A stretch of DNA of 64,000 nt from CAVYOE01 sp963770155 (GTDB lineage: Bacteria > Actinomycetota > Thermoleophilia > Solirubrobacterales > 70-9): positions 992,001-1,056,000 of the forward strand of contig CAVYOE010000001.1 of NCBI GenBank assembly GCA_963770155.1. The letters run 5' to 3'. Below are positions 1 to 8,983 of this stretch, piece after piece. The stretch's first letter is position 1. Each line of letters starts with the position of its first letter. The notes below the pieces were generated by a model, which searched no databases, was not told the DNA's origin, and saw only the letters and a program-made list of their open reading frames with translations. The position numbers and the translations under genes were made by a program.

Positions 1-22
1 CATCTTCCGCCGCGGCGTTTAA

Positions 23-1666
23 TCACATCTCTTCGGGGGCGCTGATCCCGAGCAGGCCCAGCGTGGTTGCAAGCGCGCGCTTGCACTGGATGCAGAGTGC
101 CAGGCGAGCCACCTCCACCCCCTCGCCCTCGGCCCCGACCACCTGGCAATCCCGGTAGAAGGCGTGGAAGTCGGCCGCGGTCACAGTCGCATAGGCACAG
201 AGCCGGTGGGGCGCCCGCCGCTCCCCGGCCTCCGCGATCTCGCCGGGCTGCTCCAGGAGCCGTTTCAGCAGGGCCCGCTCGGCGGGCTCGGCGGGGGCAG
301 CAAGGTCGCGCGGATCGACTGAATCGACGCTCTTTGCCCCCTCGGTCTCGGCCTTGCGCAGGATGCTGGAGATCCGCGCGTGCGCGTATTGGACGTAGTA
401 GACAGGGTTGTCGTTCGATTGCTTCCGCGCCAGTTCGAGGTCGAGGTCCACGGTGGTGTCGTGGCTGCGCTGGAGCATGAAATAGCGCGCCGCGTCGACA
501 CCGATGTCGTCGATCAGCTCGTCGAGGCTGACGAATTCCCCCTCGCGCTTTGACATCTGGGCCCGCTCGCCGGCCTCGACGATGTGGACCAGCTGCATGA
601 TCGCCATCTCGAGCCGTTCGGGGTCGTAGCCGAGCGCTTCGAGCCCCGCCCGCATACGTCCGACATACCCGTGGTGATCGGCGCCGAGGACGTTGATGAG
701 CCGGTCGAAGCCCCGGGCGAGCTTGTCGCTGTGGTAGGCCAGGTCGGCGAGGTAATAGGTGGGCTCTCCGCCGGAGCGAACCAGCACGCGGTCCTTGTCG
801 TCCCCGAAGGCGGTCGTCCGCAGCCAGGTCGCGCCCTCGCTTTCGTAGGCGTGCCCACTCTCGTGCAGTGCCGCCAGCGTCTGCTGCAGGCGTCCGTCGT
901 CGTGTAGCGAGCGTTCCGAGAACCAGGTGTCGAACTCCACCCCGTAGCGCGACAGCGTCGCCCGAACCGCCTCCACCATCAGCTCCGCGCCACGCAGCTC
1001 GATCGCCTCCATCCGCTCGGGGCCGATGTCTCCGGCCAGCAGCTTCTCGGCCAGCTCGGCCACGTATTCGCCTCGGTAGCCGTCCTCGGGTGGTTCCTGG
1101 CCGCGCATGCGCGCCGCGATCGACTCGGCGAAGCGCGCCACCTGGCCGCCGATGTCGTTGACGTAGTACTCGCGCTCCGGCTGGCTCCCGCATGCCTCGA
1201 GGATGCGGGCGACCGAATCGCCATACGCGGCATGACGGCCCCCGGCCGCAGTCAGCGGCCCGGTGGGATTGGCCGAAACGAACTCGACCAGGACCCGCTC
1301 GCTCTCGATCGAAACGGGGAGCCCGGCCTCGTCTCCCGCCGCGAGCATGCCCGCCATTGCCTGCCGGTACCAGTCGTCGGACAGGAACAGGTTCAGGAAT
1401 CCGGGCCCGGCTACCTCGACCCGGTCCAGCCGCTCGCCGAGCTGCTGCTGCAGCTCCTCGGCGAGCCGCTCGGCCACCGCGCGGGGCTGCTGCGAGAGTG
1501 CGGGCGCAAGCAGCATCGCGGCGTTGGTGGAGTAGTCGCCGAAGTCGGGCTTCGACGGCCGCTCGAGGCCGAACCCGAGCGGTTCATCGGCTGCGCCATC
1601 GCGCAGCACGCCGGCCGCCGTTTCCACGGCGGAGTGCAGCTCGGTAACGGGGTCCGCCGCGGGCAC
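23..1666 (-). CDS. argS: Arginyl-tRNA synthetase
   Basis: Class I aminoacyl-tRNA synthetase that charges tRNA-Arg in the cytoplasm; 547 aa, the usual length. The N-terminal Add-1 region (about 1-95) is followed by the catalytic core, with the SANPTGPL stretch at 131-138 and the KMSKS-type loop MSKREG at 371-376. The C-terminal anticodon-binding DALR domain begins near 415 (NPVYYVQYAHAR). The first signature is unusual: where most ArgRS have HxGH, this one reads TAAG (139-142). The start is GTG at 1666. Immediately downstream a GGAAG sequence precedes an ATG at positions 3-1, so the next gene of the same strand probably begins at the window edge. Identification is secure. Confidence 0.96.
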   Translation of the reverse strand: MPAADPVTELHSAVETAAGVLRDGAADEPLGFGLERPSKPDFGDYSTNAAMLLAPALSQQPRAVAERLAEELQQQLGERLDRVEVAGPGFLNLFLSDDWYRQAMAGMLAAGDEAGLPVSIESERVLVEFVSANPTGPLTAAGGRHAAYGDSVARILEACGSQPEREYYVNDIGGQVARFAESIAARMRGQEPPEDGYRGEYVAELAEKLLAGDIGPERMEAIELRGAELMVEAVRATLSRYGVEFDTWFSERSLHDDGRLQQTLAALHESGHAYESEGATWLRTTAFGDDKDRVLVRSGGEPTYYLADLAYHSDKLARGFDRLINVLGADHHGYVGRMRAGLEALGYDPERLEMAIMQLVHIVEAGERAQMSKREGEFVSLDELIDDIGVDAARYFMLQRSHDTTVDLDLELARKQSNDNPVYYVQYAHARISSILRKAETEGAKSVDSVDPRDLAAPAEPAERALLKRLLEQPGEIAEAGERRAPHRLCAYATVTAADFHAFYRDCQVVGAEGEGVEVARLALCIQCKRALATTLGLLGISAPEEM

Positions 1667-1698
1667 AGACGGATCCTAGGGAAGCGTCAGGCCGCCGC

Positions 1699-2937
1699 TC
1701 ACGGCCTCTCGCCCTGCCGCCAGGCCTCGGCGGCACCGATCCGCTCGACCGCGGAGGGATGGCTGCCAAGAAGGAAGTGAAGGGCGCCGGGGGGATCGGG
1801 GTCGGAGAGATTGCGCTCGGCGAGCCGCTTCTGGACCGAGATCAGCGCCTCCGGGTCGTCGGTGAGCTCGAGCGCAAAGGTGTCGGCTCGAGCCTCGACC
1901 GCGCGGGAGAGCTGGGTGCCGACCGCCCCGATCACCAGCGCGGTCACGCCCAGGGCCAGGGCCAGGGCGGGCAGACCGGCCGGGCTGCCCAGCTCGGCAC
2001 CCCGCCGCCGCGCCAGCATCTCGGCGCCGACCGCGGTCGCCAGCAGGGCCAGCGGCGCCGAGATCGCCACCCAGAGCAAGCCGCGCGGGATGTCGCGGCC
2101 GTCGACGTGGCCGAGCTCGTGCGCCACCACCGAACGGGCTTCAGCGGGCTCTGTGCCCTCAATCAAGGTGTCGTAGAGAACAACGCGCTTGGTCGAGCCG
2201 ATCCCGTCGACGTAAGCGTTGAGCGCGGTCGTGCGCCGGCTCTCGTCGATTCGGTAGACCTCCCCGATCTCGACCCCGGCCTTGTCGCCGAGGGCGAGGA
2301 CCTCCGAGCGCAGAGCCCCCTCTTCGAGGGGCTCGAACTTGTTGAAGACGGGCGCCAGCAGCACCGGCGCCAGCCAGACGAATACGAGCTCGAACGCGAT
2401 CACCGCTCCGGTCGCCCCGATCCACCATCGCCGCGGGAAGCGGCGGATCAGCGCGATTGCGAGCGCCGCACCCGCGGCGGCAAAGACGACTCCGATCGCG
2501 CTGGACTTGGCCAGGTCCGACCCCCATTCGGCCAGACTCTGGGTCGAGAGGCCGGCGTCGACTGCGCGCTCGTGCGACGCGATCCCGAACGGGAGAGTTG
2601 CGGCGGCGAGGCCGAGCGAGATCCCCGCACCGGCCAGGGCGGCACCGCGCAGCGGCCGCCCTCCGGCACGCTCCAAGGCGCGCCCCACGGGTGCCGGACG
2701 TCCGCTCGCGAGCAGCAACAGCAGGACCCCCTGGGTCGCCAGCGTTCCCGCAAAAATCACCCGCTGGTCACGGCGATAGGCACGAGCACGCTCGAGCTGC
2801 TCCTTGGGGAAGTAAGCCTGCTCGGCGACCGCAGCCCCCTCGACGATCTCGTCTCTCGGGCGAAGGAGCCAAACGGCGCCCTCGGCAACGAGCACGGCCG
2901 CAATTGCGGTGACGCCGAGCTTCACGAAGCCGCGCAT
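1699..2937 (-). CDS. M48 family membrane zinc metalloprotease (Ste24/HtpX-like)
   Basis: Integral-membrane zinc protease of the M48 (CAAX protease/HtpX) family, probably in membrane protein quality control; 412 aa. The zinc-binding HELGH motif is at residues 273-277. Hydrophobic segments lie near 8-25, 60-78, 97-118, 145-164 and 175-198, with more after the active site. The Ste24-like arrangement (long N-terminal membrane part, HExxH, then another membrane pair) fits better than short HtpX. The ATG at 2937 is chosen because sequence upstream of it runs into the divergent phosphoesterase gene and lacks family features. Whether it cleaves prenylated substrates cannot be told from sequence. Confidence 0.85.
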   Translation of the reverse strand: MRGFVKLGVTAIAAVLVAEGAVWLLRPRDEIVEGAAVAEQAYFPKEQLERARAYRRDQRVIFAGTLATQGVLLLLLASGRPAPVGRALERAGGRPLRGAALAGAGISLGLAAATLPFGIASHERAVDAGLSTQSLAEWGSDLAKSSAIGVVFAAAGAALAIALIRRFPRRWWIGATGAVIAFELVFVWLAPVLLAPVFNKFEPLEEGALRSEVLALGDKAGVEIGEVYRIDESRRTTALNAYVDGIGSTKRVVLYDTLIEGTEPAEARSVVAHELGHVDGRDIPRGLLWVAISAPLALLATAVGAEMLARRRGAELGSPAGLPALALALGVTALVIGAVGTQLSRAVEARADTFALELTDDPEALISVQKRLAERNLSDPDPPGALHFLLGSHPSAVERIGAAEAWRQGERP

Positions 2938-2995
2938 CGCCCTACGATAATCCGTCCCCGTCGGCCCGATCCGTGCCGCGGGAGCGGCAATCAAC

Positions 2996-3748
2996 GTGCG
3001 CCTCGCGGTCCTCACCGACATCCACAGCAATCTGCCGGCGCTCGAGGCCGTGATCGAGTCGATCCGCGAGGCAGAGATCGAGACCACCTGGTGCCTGGGC
3101 GACGTGGTCGGTTACGGCGCCCAGCCGGACCAGTGCGCAGCTCTGGTCAAGGAGCACTGCGAGCTGAGCCTGGTCGGTAACCACGACCTGGCCGTGCTCG
3201 GCGAGATCGATACCGAGGTCTTCTCCGCCGCTGCCGCCGCCGCGGTCACCTGGACGCAGGGCAATTGCAAGCCGGAGACGATGGACTTCCTGCGGGACCT
3301 GAAGCCGGTCGCCACCGGCCGGGAGGTCGGGCTCTACCACGCCTCTCCTCGCGACCCCGTCTGGGAGTACGTGCTCTCGGTCGATCAGGCGGCAGAGTGC
3401 ATGGAGCTGCAGGACGAGCGAGTCAGCCTGATCGGGCACTCGCACGTCGCCCTGTTCTTCTCTGATGGCGGTTTCTCGGACGGCGGCAGTGACAAGGGCT
3501 CGCCCACCGGCGGGCAGGCCGACGGCGGACGGACGCTGGACGTTTCCGATGGACGATGGCTCCTCAACCCCGGCAGCGTCGGACAGCCGCGGGACGGAGA
3601 CCCGCGCGCGGCCTGGCTCGAGCTCGACACCGAGAAATGGCAGGCGACCTACCACCGCGTCAACTACGAGATCGACGAGGCGGCCGAAGCGATCCGCGAC
3701 GCGGGCCTTCCGGACCTGCTCGCGGACCGCCTCTACGCAGGGCAATGA
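2996..3748 (+). CDS. Calcineurin-like metallophosphoesterase (YfcE/MJ0936-like)
   Basis: Binuclear-metal phosphoesterase of 250 aa starting with GTG. The ligand motifs are in family order: TDIHSN near the N-terminus, GDVVGYG, GNHD, a histidine in YHASPRD, and GHSH. The overall form resembles bacterial YfcE/DR1281-type phosphodiesterases whose natural substrates are mostly unknown. An insertion rich in Gly, Ser and Asp (about residues 160-180, SDGGFSDGGSDKG) follows GHSH and is not part of the core fold. It is divergent from the M48 protease gene with 58 bases between, a space that probably holds both promoters. Confidence 0.85.
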   Translation: MRLAVLTDIHSNLPALEAVIESIREAEIETTWCLGDVVGYGAQPDQCAALVKEHCELSLVGNHDLAVLGEIDTEVFSAAAAAAVTWTQGNCKPETMDFLRDLKPVATGREVGLYHASPRDPVWEYVLSVDQAAECMELQDERVSLIGHSHVALFFSDGGFSDGGSDKGSPTGGQADGGRTLDVSDGRWLLNPGSVGQPRDGDPRAAWLELDTEKWQATYHRVNYEIDEAAEAIRDAGLPDLLADRLYAGQ

Positions 3749-3782
3749 CGGCGGGAATGAGCGTGCGGGGCGGCCCAGGAAC

Positions 3783-4289
3783 ATGACTAGACTCGCCCGG
3801 ATGGGCAGACTTCTTCCCCTTGCCTGCGCGCTGGCCCTTGGCGTGCTCTCGGCGGTGCTCGTCTCCGCGTGCGACAGTGGCGGGGGCGGTATCTCGCAGG
3901 CGAACTCGACCGAGCTGCGGAACGTCCTCGACGAGATCGAGCAGCTGACCGACCAGGGTGAGTGTGACTCCGCGGCGGAGACGGCCGAGAACGTCGCAGC
4001 GCAGATCCAGAACGCAAACCTGGAGCGCGACCTCGAGGACGCGCTCGTCGACGGGTTCCGGAACCTGGCGACCCTGGCCAGAGATCCCGACAAGTGCAGC
4101 GGCCAGACGACCGAGACCACTGAGACGACGGTGACCGAGGAGGAGGAAACGACACCGGCGCCGACGATCACCGAAGAGGCCCCGCCCACTCCGACACCGA
4201 CGCCCGAGCCTCCGACCCAGACCGACACCGGTGGCGGTGGCGGCACCGGCGGCACCGGCACGGGCGGCGGAGGAGTGCCGAGCCCGTGA
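3783..4289 (+). CDS. Small lipoprotein with Thr/Pro/Gly-rich C-terminal stalk
   Basis: Predicted exported lipoprotein of 168 aa. The hydrophobic signal ends in the lipobox LVSAC (lipid Cys at 30). A short helical domain (about 40-110) contains two further cysteines in DQGECDSA and DPDKCSG that could form a disulfide. The rest is a low-complexity stalk of TTET, PTPTPTPEP and GGGGTGG repeats. Its stop codon overlaps the start of the kinase gene by 4 bases (GTGA), so the two are probably translated together. It may be the extracellular partner or a substrate of that kinase; that is inference, and no family is recognised. Confidence 0.7.
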   Translation: MTRLARMGRLLPLACALALGVLSAVLVSACDSGGGGISQANSTELRNVLDEIEQLTDQGECDSAAETAENVAAQIQNANLERDLEDALVDGFRNLATLARDPDKCSGQTTETTETTVTEEEETTPAPTITEEAPPTPTPTPEPPTQTDTGGGGGTGGTGTGGGGVPSP

Positions 4290-5476
4290 GCCCCGAGCTG
4301 ATCTCAGACCGCTACCGGATCGAGGACCGGCTCGGGTCGGGGGGAATGTCCTCGGTCTACCGCGCCACCGACACGACGCTGCAGCGGACCGTCGCGGTCA
4401 AGATCCTCGCCGAGCACCTGAGCGACGACGAGCGGTTCGTCGCCCGCTTTCGCCGCGAGGCACTGGCCGTCGCCAAGCTCGTGCACCCCAACATCGTCCA
4501 GGTCTACGACACCGGGATCGACTCGAGCCGCCACTACATCGTCATGGAGTACGTCAAGGGCAAGTCCGGGGCACAGCTGCTGCAGTCGAAGGGGACGCTC
4601 GACCCGGTGGTCGCCGCCGAGATCGGGATCCAGGCGTGCGCAGGGCTCGAATACGCACACCGCCACGGGATCATCCACCGCGACGTCAAGCCCGGAAACC
4701 TGATGGTGATCGGCGGCCCCGCCGGCGGCGGCGAGATGACCGTGAAGCTGGCGGACTTCGGCATCGCCCGTGCCACCGAGCAGACGCGGATAACCCAGGC
4801 CGGTTCAGTCGTGGGGACGGCCGCCTACCTGGCTCCCGAGCAGGCCCGCGGCGAGGAGGCGACTCCCGCCTCGGATGTCTACGCCCTCGGAGTCGTCCTC
4901 TACCAGTTCCTCGCCGGTCGCCTTCCGTATGAAGGCGCGTCGCTGACCGAGCTGGCGGTCCGCCAGCAGTCCGAGCAGCCCCTGCATCCCTCCTCCTACA
5001 ACGCCGAGGTTCCTCAGGGCGTCGGTAACGCGGTTCTGGTTGCGCTCGAGACCGAGCCGCGCAACCGCTTCGCCGCTGCCGGCGAGCTCGCGGACGCGCT
5101 CGGCGAGGGCGCCGGGGTCTCGCCGACACCGGCGACCAACGTCCTCGGCGGTGAGGGCACGGCGGCCACGCAGCATCTGCCGCGGACCGAGCCCGAGCCG
5201 ACCCGGCGCCGGTCCCAGCCGCGCCGCGCCCAGCCGCGACCGGCGAAGCAGCCCAAACCCGCGAAGCCGCCCAAGCAGCGCTCCGGCGCCGGCAACCTCG
5301 CCCGGAACCTGCTCGGCGCCGTCGTGCTCCTGCTCCTGGCCGCCGTGGTCGCGGGCCTGGTGGTGCTTGCAAGCGCCGATCCCGGCCAGCGCGACAACAT
5401 CGAGGATGTCGTCAAGGAGGAGGTCCAGGAGCAGATCGACAGCCTCCGCGAGGTCATCCTCGACAACACGGACTAG
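4286..5476 (+). CDS. Transmembrane serine/threonine protein kinase (PknB-like, no PASTA)
   Basis: Hanks-type Ser/Thr kinase of 396 aa. Conserved elements are the Gly loop GSGGMSSVY (17-25), the ATP-anchoring Lys in VAVK (39), HRDVKPGN (131-138), DFG (157-159) and APE (183-185). After the catalytic domain comes a basic Pro/Arg/Lys-rich juxtamembrane region and then one membrane helix near residue 345 (LLGAVVLLLLAAVVAGLVVL). Only about 35 mostly acidic residues follow outside the membrane. PASTA repeats, usual in PknB, are absent, so an external signal would have to come from elsewhere. The overlapping upstream lipoprotein is the obvious candidate. The 3' end overlaps the convergent tgt by 4 bases. 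Confidence 0.9.
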   Translation: MSPELISDRYRIEDRLGSGGMSSVYRATDTTLQRTVAVKILAEHLSDDERFVARFRREALAVAKLVHPNIVQVYDTGIDSSRHYIVMEYVKGKSGAQLLQSKGTLDPVVAAEIGIQACAGLEYAHRHGIIHRDVKPGNLMVIGGPAGGGEMTVKLADFGIARATEQTRITQAGSVVGTAAYLAPEQARGEEATPASDVYALGVVLYQFLAGRLPYEGASLTELAVRQQSEQPLHPSSYNAEVPQGVGNAVLVALETEPRNRFAAAGELADALGEGAGVSPTPATNVLGGEGTAATQHLPRTEPEPTRRRSQPRRAQPRPAKQPKPAKPPKQRSGAGNLARNLLGAVVLLLLAAVVAGLVVLASADPGQRDNIEDVVKEEVQEQIDSLREVILDNTD

Positions 5477-6672
5477 GCCCAGGGAGGCGCGCCGCCGAGC
5501 ACCGCCTCGCGGTAGCCGGCGAACCGACCCGCCTCGATCGCGGTGCGGGCGCCGCGGATCAGCTCCTGCGTGTAGGCGAGGTTGTGGATGGTGAGCAGGT
5601 GGACGCCGGTGAGCTCGTCGGCACGGGTCAGGTGGTGGAGGTACGCGCGGCTGTGGTTGGCGCAGGTCGAGCACGGGCAGCCCTCTACCGGCGGGTCCGA
5701 GTCCTCGGCATGACGCGACTTGGCCAGGTCGCTCCGGAAGCGCCCGTCCGGTTCCGGGGCCAGCGCGACGCCGTGGCGCGCGAGCCTGGTCGGCACCGCG
5801 CAGTCGAACAGGTCGATGCCGCGGGCGATTCCTTCGAGGAGGTCGTCGATCTCGCCGATCCCAAGCAGGTGCTTCGGTGCTTCGGCCGGCAGGGCAGGAA
5901 GAGCCATCTCGAGCACCCCGTACATCTCCGGCTTGTCGCGCCCGAGCGTGCCCCCAATCGAGACCCCGTCGACCCCGGCCGCGGCGACCCGCTCGGCCGA
6001 TTCGCGGCGGAGGTCCTCGTGGACGCCGCCCTGGACGATCCCGAACACCGCTTGGCGCTCCGGGCCTTTGTCGGCGTGCCAGGCGAGACAGCGGTCGAGC
6101 CAGCGGTGGGTGCGCTCGGTCGACCGCGCCGTGTAATCGCGGTCTGCGTTGTAGGGCGTGCACTCGTCGAAGGCAAGCGCGATGTCGGACCCGAGCGCGG
6201 CCTGGATCTCCATCGAGCTCTCCGGGCCGAGGAAGCGCTCACTGCCGTCGTGCAGGTCGCGGAACGCGACCCCGTCCTCGGAGATCTCGACCGCGGCGCC
6301 GCCGCCCGGCATCTCACCCCTGCGGCCCTTGATCTCGTCAGCGACCCCGCCATGCGCAAGGGAGAAGACCTGGAAGCCGCCGGAGTCGGTGATGATCGCC
6401 TTCTCCCAGCCCATGAACCGGTGCAGGCCCCCGGCGCGCTCGATCAGTTCGTGGCCGGGGCGAATGAACAGGTGGAAGGTGTTGCCGAGGATGAGCTCGT
6501 AGCCGAGTGCCGCCACCTCCTCGGCGGTCAGCGAGCGGACGCTGCCCTTGGTCGCCAACGGGATGAACGCCGGCGTCTGGATCTCGCCGTGCGCCGTGGA
6601 GATGACACCCGTGCGGGCATCGCCGTCACGGGCCTGGATCTCGAAACGAAGACGTGCCGGGTCGTTACGCAC
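5473..6672 (-). CDS. tgt: Queuine/preQ1 tRNA-guanine transglycosylase
   Basis: Exchanges guanine-34 in GUN anticodons for preQ1, a step of queuosine synthesis; 399 aa. The TIM-barrel motifs DSGGFQVFSLA and GGTLGRDKPEMY are present. The zinc site near the C-terminus reads CPCSTC followed by a histidine (ANHSRAYLHH). The reading frame is open far upstream, but the first start beyond the gpmI stop that keeps the conserved N-terminus (RLRFEIQARDGDARTG) is GTG at 6672. It lies 11 bases after gpmI and is probably the last gene of the glycolytic operon. No other queuosine genes are in the window. Confidence 0.93.
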   Translation of the reverse strand: MRNDPARLRFEIQARDGDARTGVISTAHGEIQTPAFIPLATKGSVRSLTAEEVAALGYELILGNTFHLFIRPGHELIERAGGLHRFMGWEKAIITDSGGFQVFSLAHGGVADEIKGRRGEMPGGGAAVEISEDGVAFRDLHDGSERFLGPESSMEIQAALGSDIALAFDECTPYNADRDYTARSTERTHRWLDRCLAWHADKGPERQAVFGIVQGGVHEDLRRESAERVAAAGVDGVSIGGTLGRDKPEMYGVLEMALPALPAEAPKHLLGIGEIDDLLEGIARGIDLFDCAVPTRLARHGVALAPEPDGRFRSDLAKSRHAEDSDPPVEGCPCSTCANHSRAYLHHLTRADELTGVHLLTIHNLAYTQELIRGARTAIEAGRFAGYREAVLGGAPPWA

Positions 6673-6683
6673 GCAGGCGAGGC

Positions 6684-8228
6684 CTACTTGGCCGCCACCA
6701 GCGACCGCCCTGTCATCGCAGCCGGCTGATCGATGCCCAGCAGCGCAAGCACGGTGGGTGCCACGTCGGCGAGGATGCCGGGGCCCTCGAGGGCGGCCGC
6801 CTCGGAGGTGACCACGAAGGGGACGGGGTTGGTCGAGTGGGCCGTATTCGGCGATCCATCGGGCTCGAGCATCTGCTCGGCGTTGCCGTGGTCGGAGGTG
6901 ACCACGCAGGCACCGCCGCTCTCGTGAACTGCCGTGATCACCTCGGCCAACCCGACATCCACCGCCTCGATCGCCGAGACGGCAGCCGGAATGACGCCGG
7001 TGTGGCCGACCATGTCGGGATTGGCGAAGTTGATGATCCCGAACCGGTAGCCGTCCGCGCCCCAGCGGGAGGCGAATGCCTCGGCGGCAGCGGCGGCGCT
7101 CATCTCCGGCTTGTGGTCGTAGGTCGGAACGTCGCGCGGTGAATCGACCAGGCAGCGCTCCTCCCCACCCCACTCCTGTTCGTGTCCGCCGTTGAAGAAG
7201 TAGGTGACATGCGCGTACTTCTCGGTCTCGGCCACGTGGAGCTGGCGCTCGCCGCGGTCGGCGATCACCTCCGCCAGGGTCGTTTCGGGCTCCTGCGGGC
7301 GAAAGGCGACCGGATAAGGCCAGCCGTCGCGGTACTCGGTCATCGTGGTGAGATGGAACCGGCCGGCGTCACCGCGGTCGAATTCGGCGAAGTCGGCCTC
7401 GCCCAGCGCCATCGTCAGCTGCCGCGCGCGGTCGGGTCGGAAGTTGGCGAACAGGAACGGCTCGTCGGGCGCCGCGCCGTCGTAGTCGCCGACGACGGTG
7501 GGCTCGATGAACTCATCGGTTTCGCCGCGCTCGTAGGCGGACTCGATCGCGGCGACCGGGTCGTCTGCAGTGCGTCCGCCGGCGTGGACTATCGCGTCGT
7601 AGGCGCGCTTGGTCCGGTCCCAGCGGTGGTCCCGGTCCATCCCGTGGTAGCGGCCGCCCACCGTCCCGATCCGTCCCGCCTGCCGGAGCCAGCGCTGCAG
7701 CTCGCTGACATAGCCGGCTGCTGACTTGGGCAGCGTGTCGCGCCCGTCGGTGAGCGCGTGGAAGACGAGATCCGGAACCCCTTCGTTCGCGGCAAGCTCG
7801 ACGCAGGCCTCCAAGTGGGCCCAGCCCGAGTGGATGCCGCCGTCCGAGACGAGGCCGACGACATGCAGCCGGCCGCGCGCGCTTTCGCGGGCCTTCTCGC
7901 ACACATTGCGAAGGGCATCGTTCTCGAAGAAGCTTCCGTCGGCAACCGCGTCGTCGATCCTGGTCAGGTCCTGTTTCACGACTGCGCCGGCGCCGAGGTT
8001 GAGATGGCCGACTTCCGAGTTGCCCATCTGTCCCTCGGGAAGGCCGACGTCGCGGCCCGAGGTCGCGAGCGTGGTGTGCGGGTAGGAGTCCCAGAGCCGG
8101 TCGAACACCGGGGTCGAGGCAAGCTCGACCGCATTGCCGGGCTCCGGCGGCGCCAGGCCCCAGCCGTCGAGGACGACCAGCGCCACCGAGGGAAGCGGAA
8201 GCTCGCTGGGGCCCGGGGGGACGCTCAC
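6684..8228 (-). CDS. gpmI: 2,3-bisphosphoglycerate-independent phosphoglycerate mutase
   Basis: Interconverts 3- and 2-phosphoglycerate using two metal ions and a phosphoserine intermediate; 514 aa, normal length. The N-terminal metal motif is VVLDGWG. The catalytic Ser lies in GNSEVGH (about residue 69). RDHRWDRT and the C-terminal TSDHGNAEQM contribute substrate and metal ligands. The GTG start overlaps the tpiA stop by 4 bases (GTGA), so translation is probably coupled. gap-pgk-tpiA-gpmI thus encodes lower glycolysis down to 2-phosphoglycerate; enolase is not in the window. Confidence 0.97.
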   Translation of the reverse strand: MSVPPGPSELPLPSVALVVLDGWGLAPPEPGNAVELASTPVFDRLWDSYPHTTLATSGRDVGLPEGQMGNSEVGHLNLGAGAVVKQDLTRIDDAVADGSFFENDALRNVCEKARESARGRLHVVGLVSDGGIHSGWAHLEACVELAANEGVPDLVFHALTDGRDTLPKSAAGYVSELQRWLRQAGRIGTVGGRYHGMDRDHRWDRTKRAYDAIVHAGGRTADDPVAAIESAYERGETDEFIEPTVVGDYDGAAPDEPFLFANFRPDRARQLTMALGEADFAEFDRGDAGRFHLTTMTEYRDGWPYPVAFRPQEPETTLAEVIADRGERQLHVAETEKYAHVTYFFNGGHEQEWGGEERCLVDSPRDVPTYDHKPEMSAAAAAEAFASRWGADGYRFGIINFANPDMVGHTGVIPAAVSAIEAVDVGLAEVITAVHESGGACVVTSDHGNAEQMLEPDGSPNTAHSTNPVPFVVTSEAAALEGPGILADVAPTVLALLGIDQPAAMTGRSLVAAK

Positions 8229-8983
8229 GCCGCTTCGACGATCGCCGCGAAGTCTTCCGGGTCGAGGCTGGCGCCGCCGACCAGGGCGCCGTCGATATCG
8301 GCCTGGCCAAGCAGCTCGGCGGCGTTGCCGGGCTTGACCGATCCGCCGTAGAGGATCCGTACCGACTCGCCGGCGGCTTGATCGGCCTCAGCCACCCGGC
8401 CGCGGATGAAGGCGATCGCCTCCTGGGCCTGCTCGCTGGTTGCCGTATTGCCCGTCCCGATCGCCCATACCGGCTCGTAGGCGATCACCAGGTCGGCGAG
8501 CCGGCCGCCTCGCGCCTCGGCGAGATCGGCTTCGAGCTGGCGGCTCAGCACCGCCTCCGTCTCCTCTGCCTCGCGCTCGGCCTCGGTTTCGCCGACGCAG
8601 AGGATCGGGACGAGGCCGGCCTCGAACGCGGCCGGCAGCTTGCGCGCCAGCGCCTCGTCGGTTTCCCCGAACAGGGCCCGGCGCTCGGAATGCCCGAGGA
8701 TGACGCCGGCAACGCCGAGATCGGCGAGCATCGGGGCTGCGACCTCGCCGGTGAAGGCGCCGCTCGGCTCATCGTGCATGTGCTGGGCCGCCACTCGCAC
8801 GGTGGTCTCACCGCAGAGCTCAACAGCTTTCTGCAGCGACGTGAACGGCGGGCAGACGAAGACTTCGGCGCCACCCTCCTCCGGTGCGTGCGGCAGATAA
8901 GCGTTGAGAAAGTCCTCGGTCTCGGCCGTCGTCTTGTGCATCTTCCAGTTGGCCGCGATCAGCGGCGTGCGTTCAGCGGCCAT
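8225..8983 (-). CDS. tpiA: Triosephosphate isomerase
   Basis: Interconverts dihydroxyacetone phosphate and glyceraldehyde 3-phosphate; 252 aa. The classic signatures are present: NWKMHK (substrate Lys), the catalytic His in GHSERR, the catalytic Glu in AYEPVWAIGTG, and the phosphate loop YGGSVKPGN. The ATG at 8983 overlaps the end of pgk by 11 bases. It belongs to the gap-pgk-tpiA-gpmI operon. Confidence 0.98.
   Translation of the reverse strand: MAAERTPLIAANWKMHKTTAETEDFLNAYLPHAPEEGGAEVFVCPPFTSLQKAVELCGETTVRVAAQHMHDEPSGAFTGEVAAPMLADLGVAGVILGHSERRALFGETDEALARKLPAAFEAGLVPILCVGETEAEREAEETEAVLSRQLEADLAEARGGRLADLVIAYEPVWAIGTGNTATSEQAQEAIAFIRGRVAEADQAAGESVRILYGGSVKPGNAAELLGQADIDGALVGGASLDPEDFAAIVEAA

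Noticed and set aside
1759..3180. Plus-strand open frame opposite the M48 protease gene
   Set aside because: Arg/Gly/Asp-rich product without structure; overlaps both a complete protease and a phosphoesterase gene.
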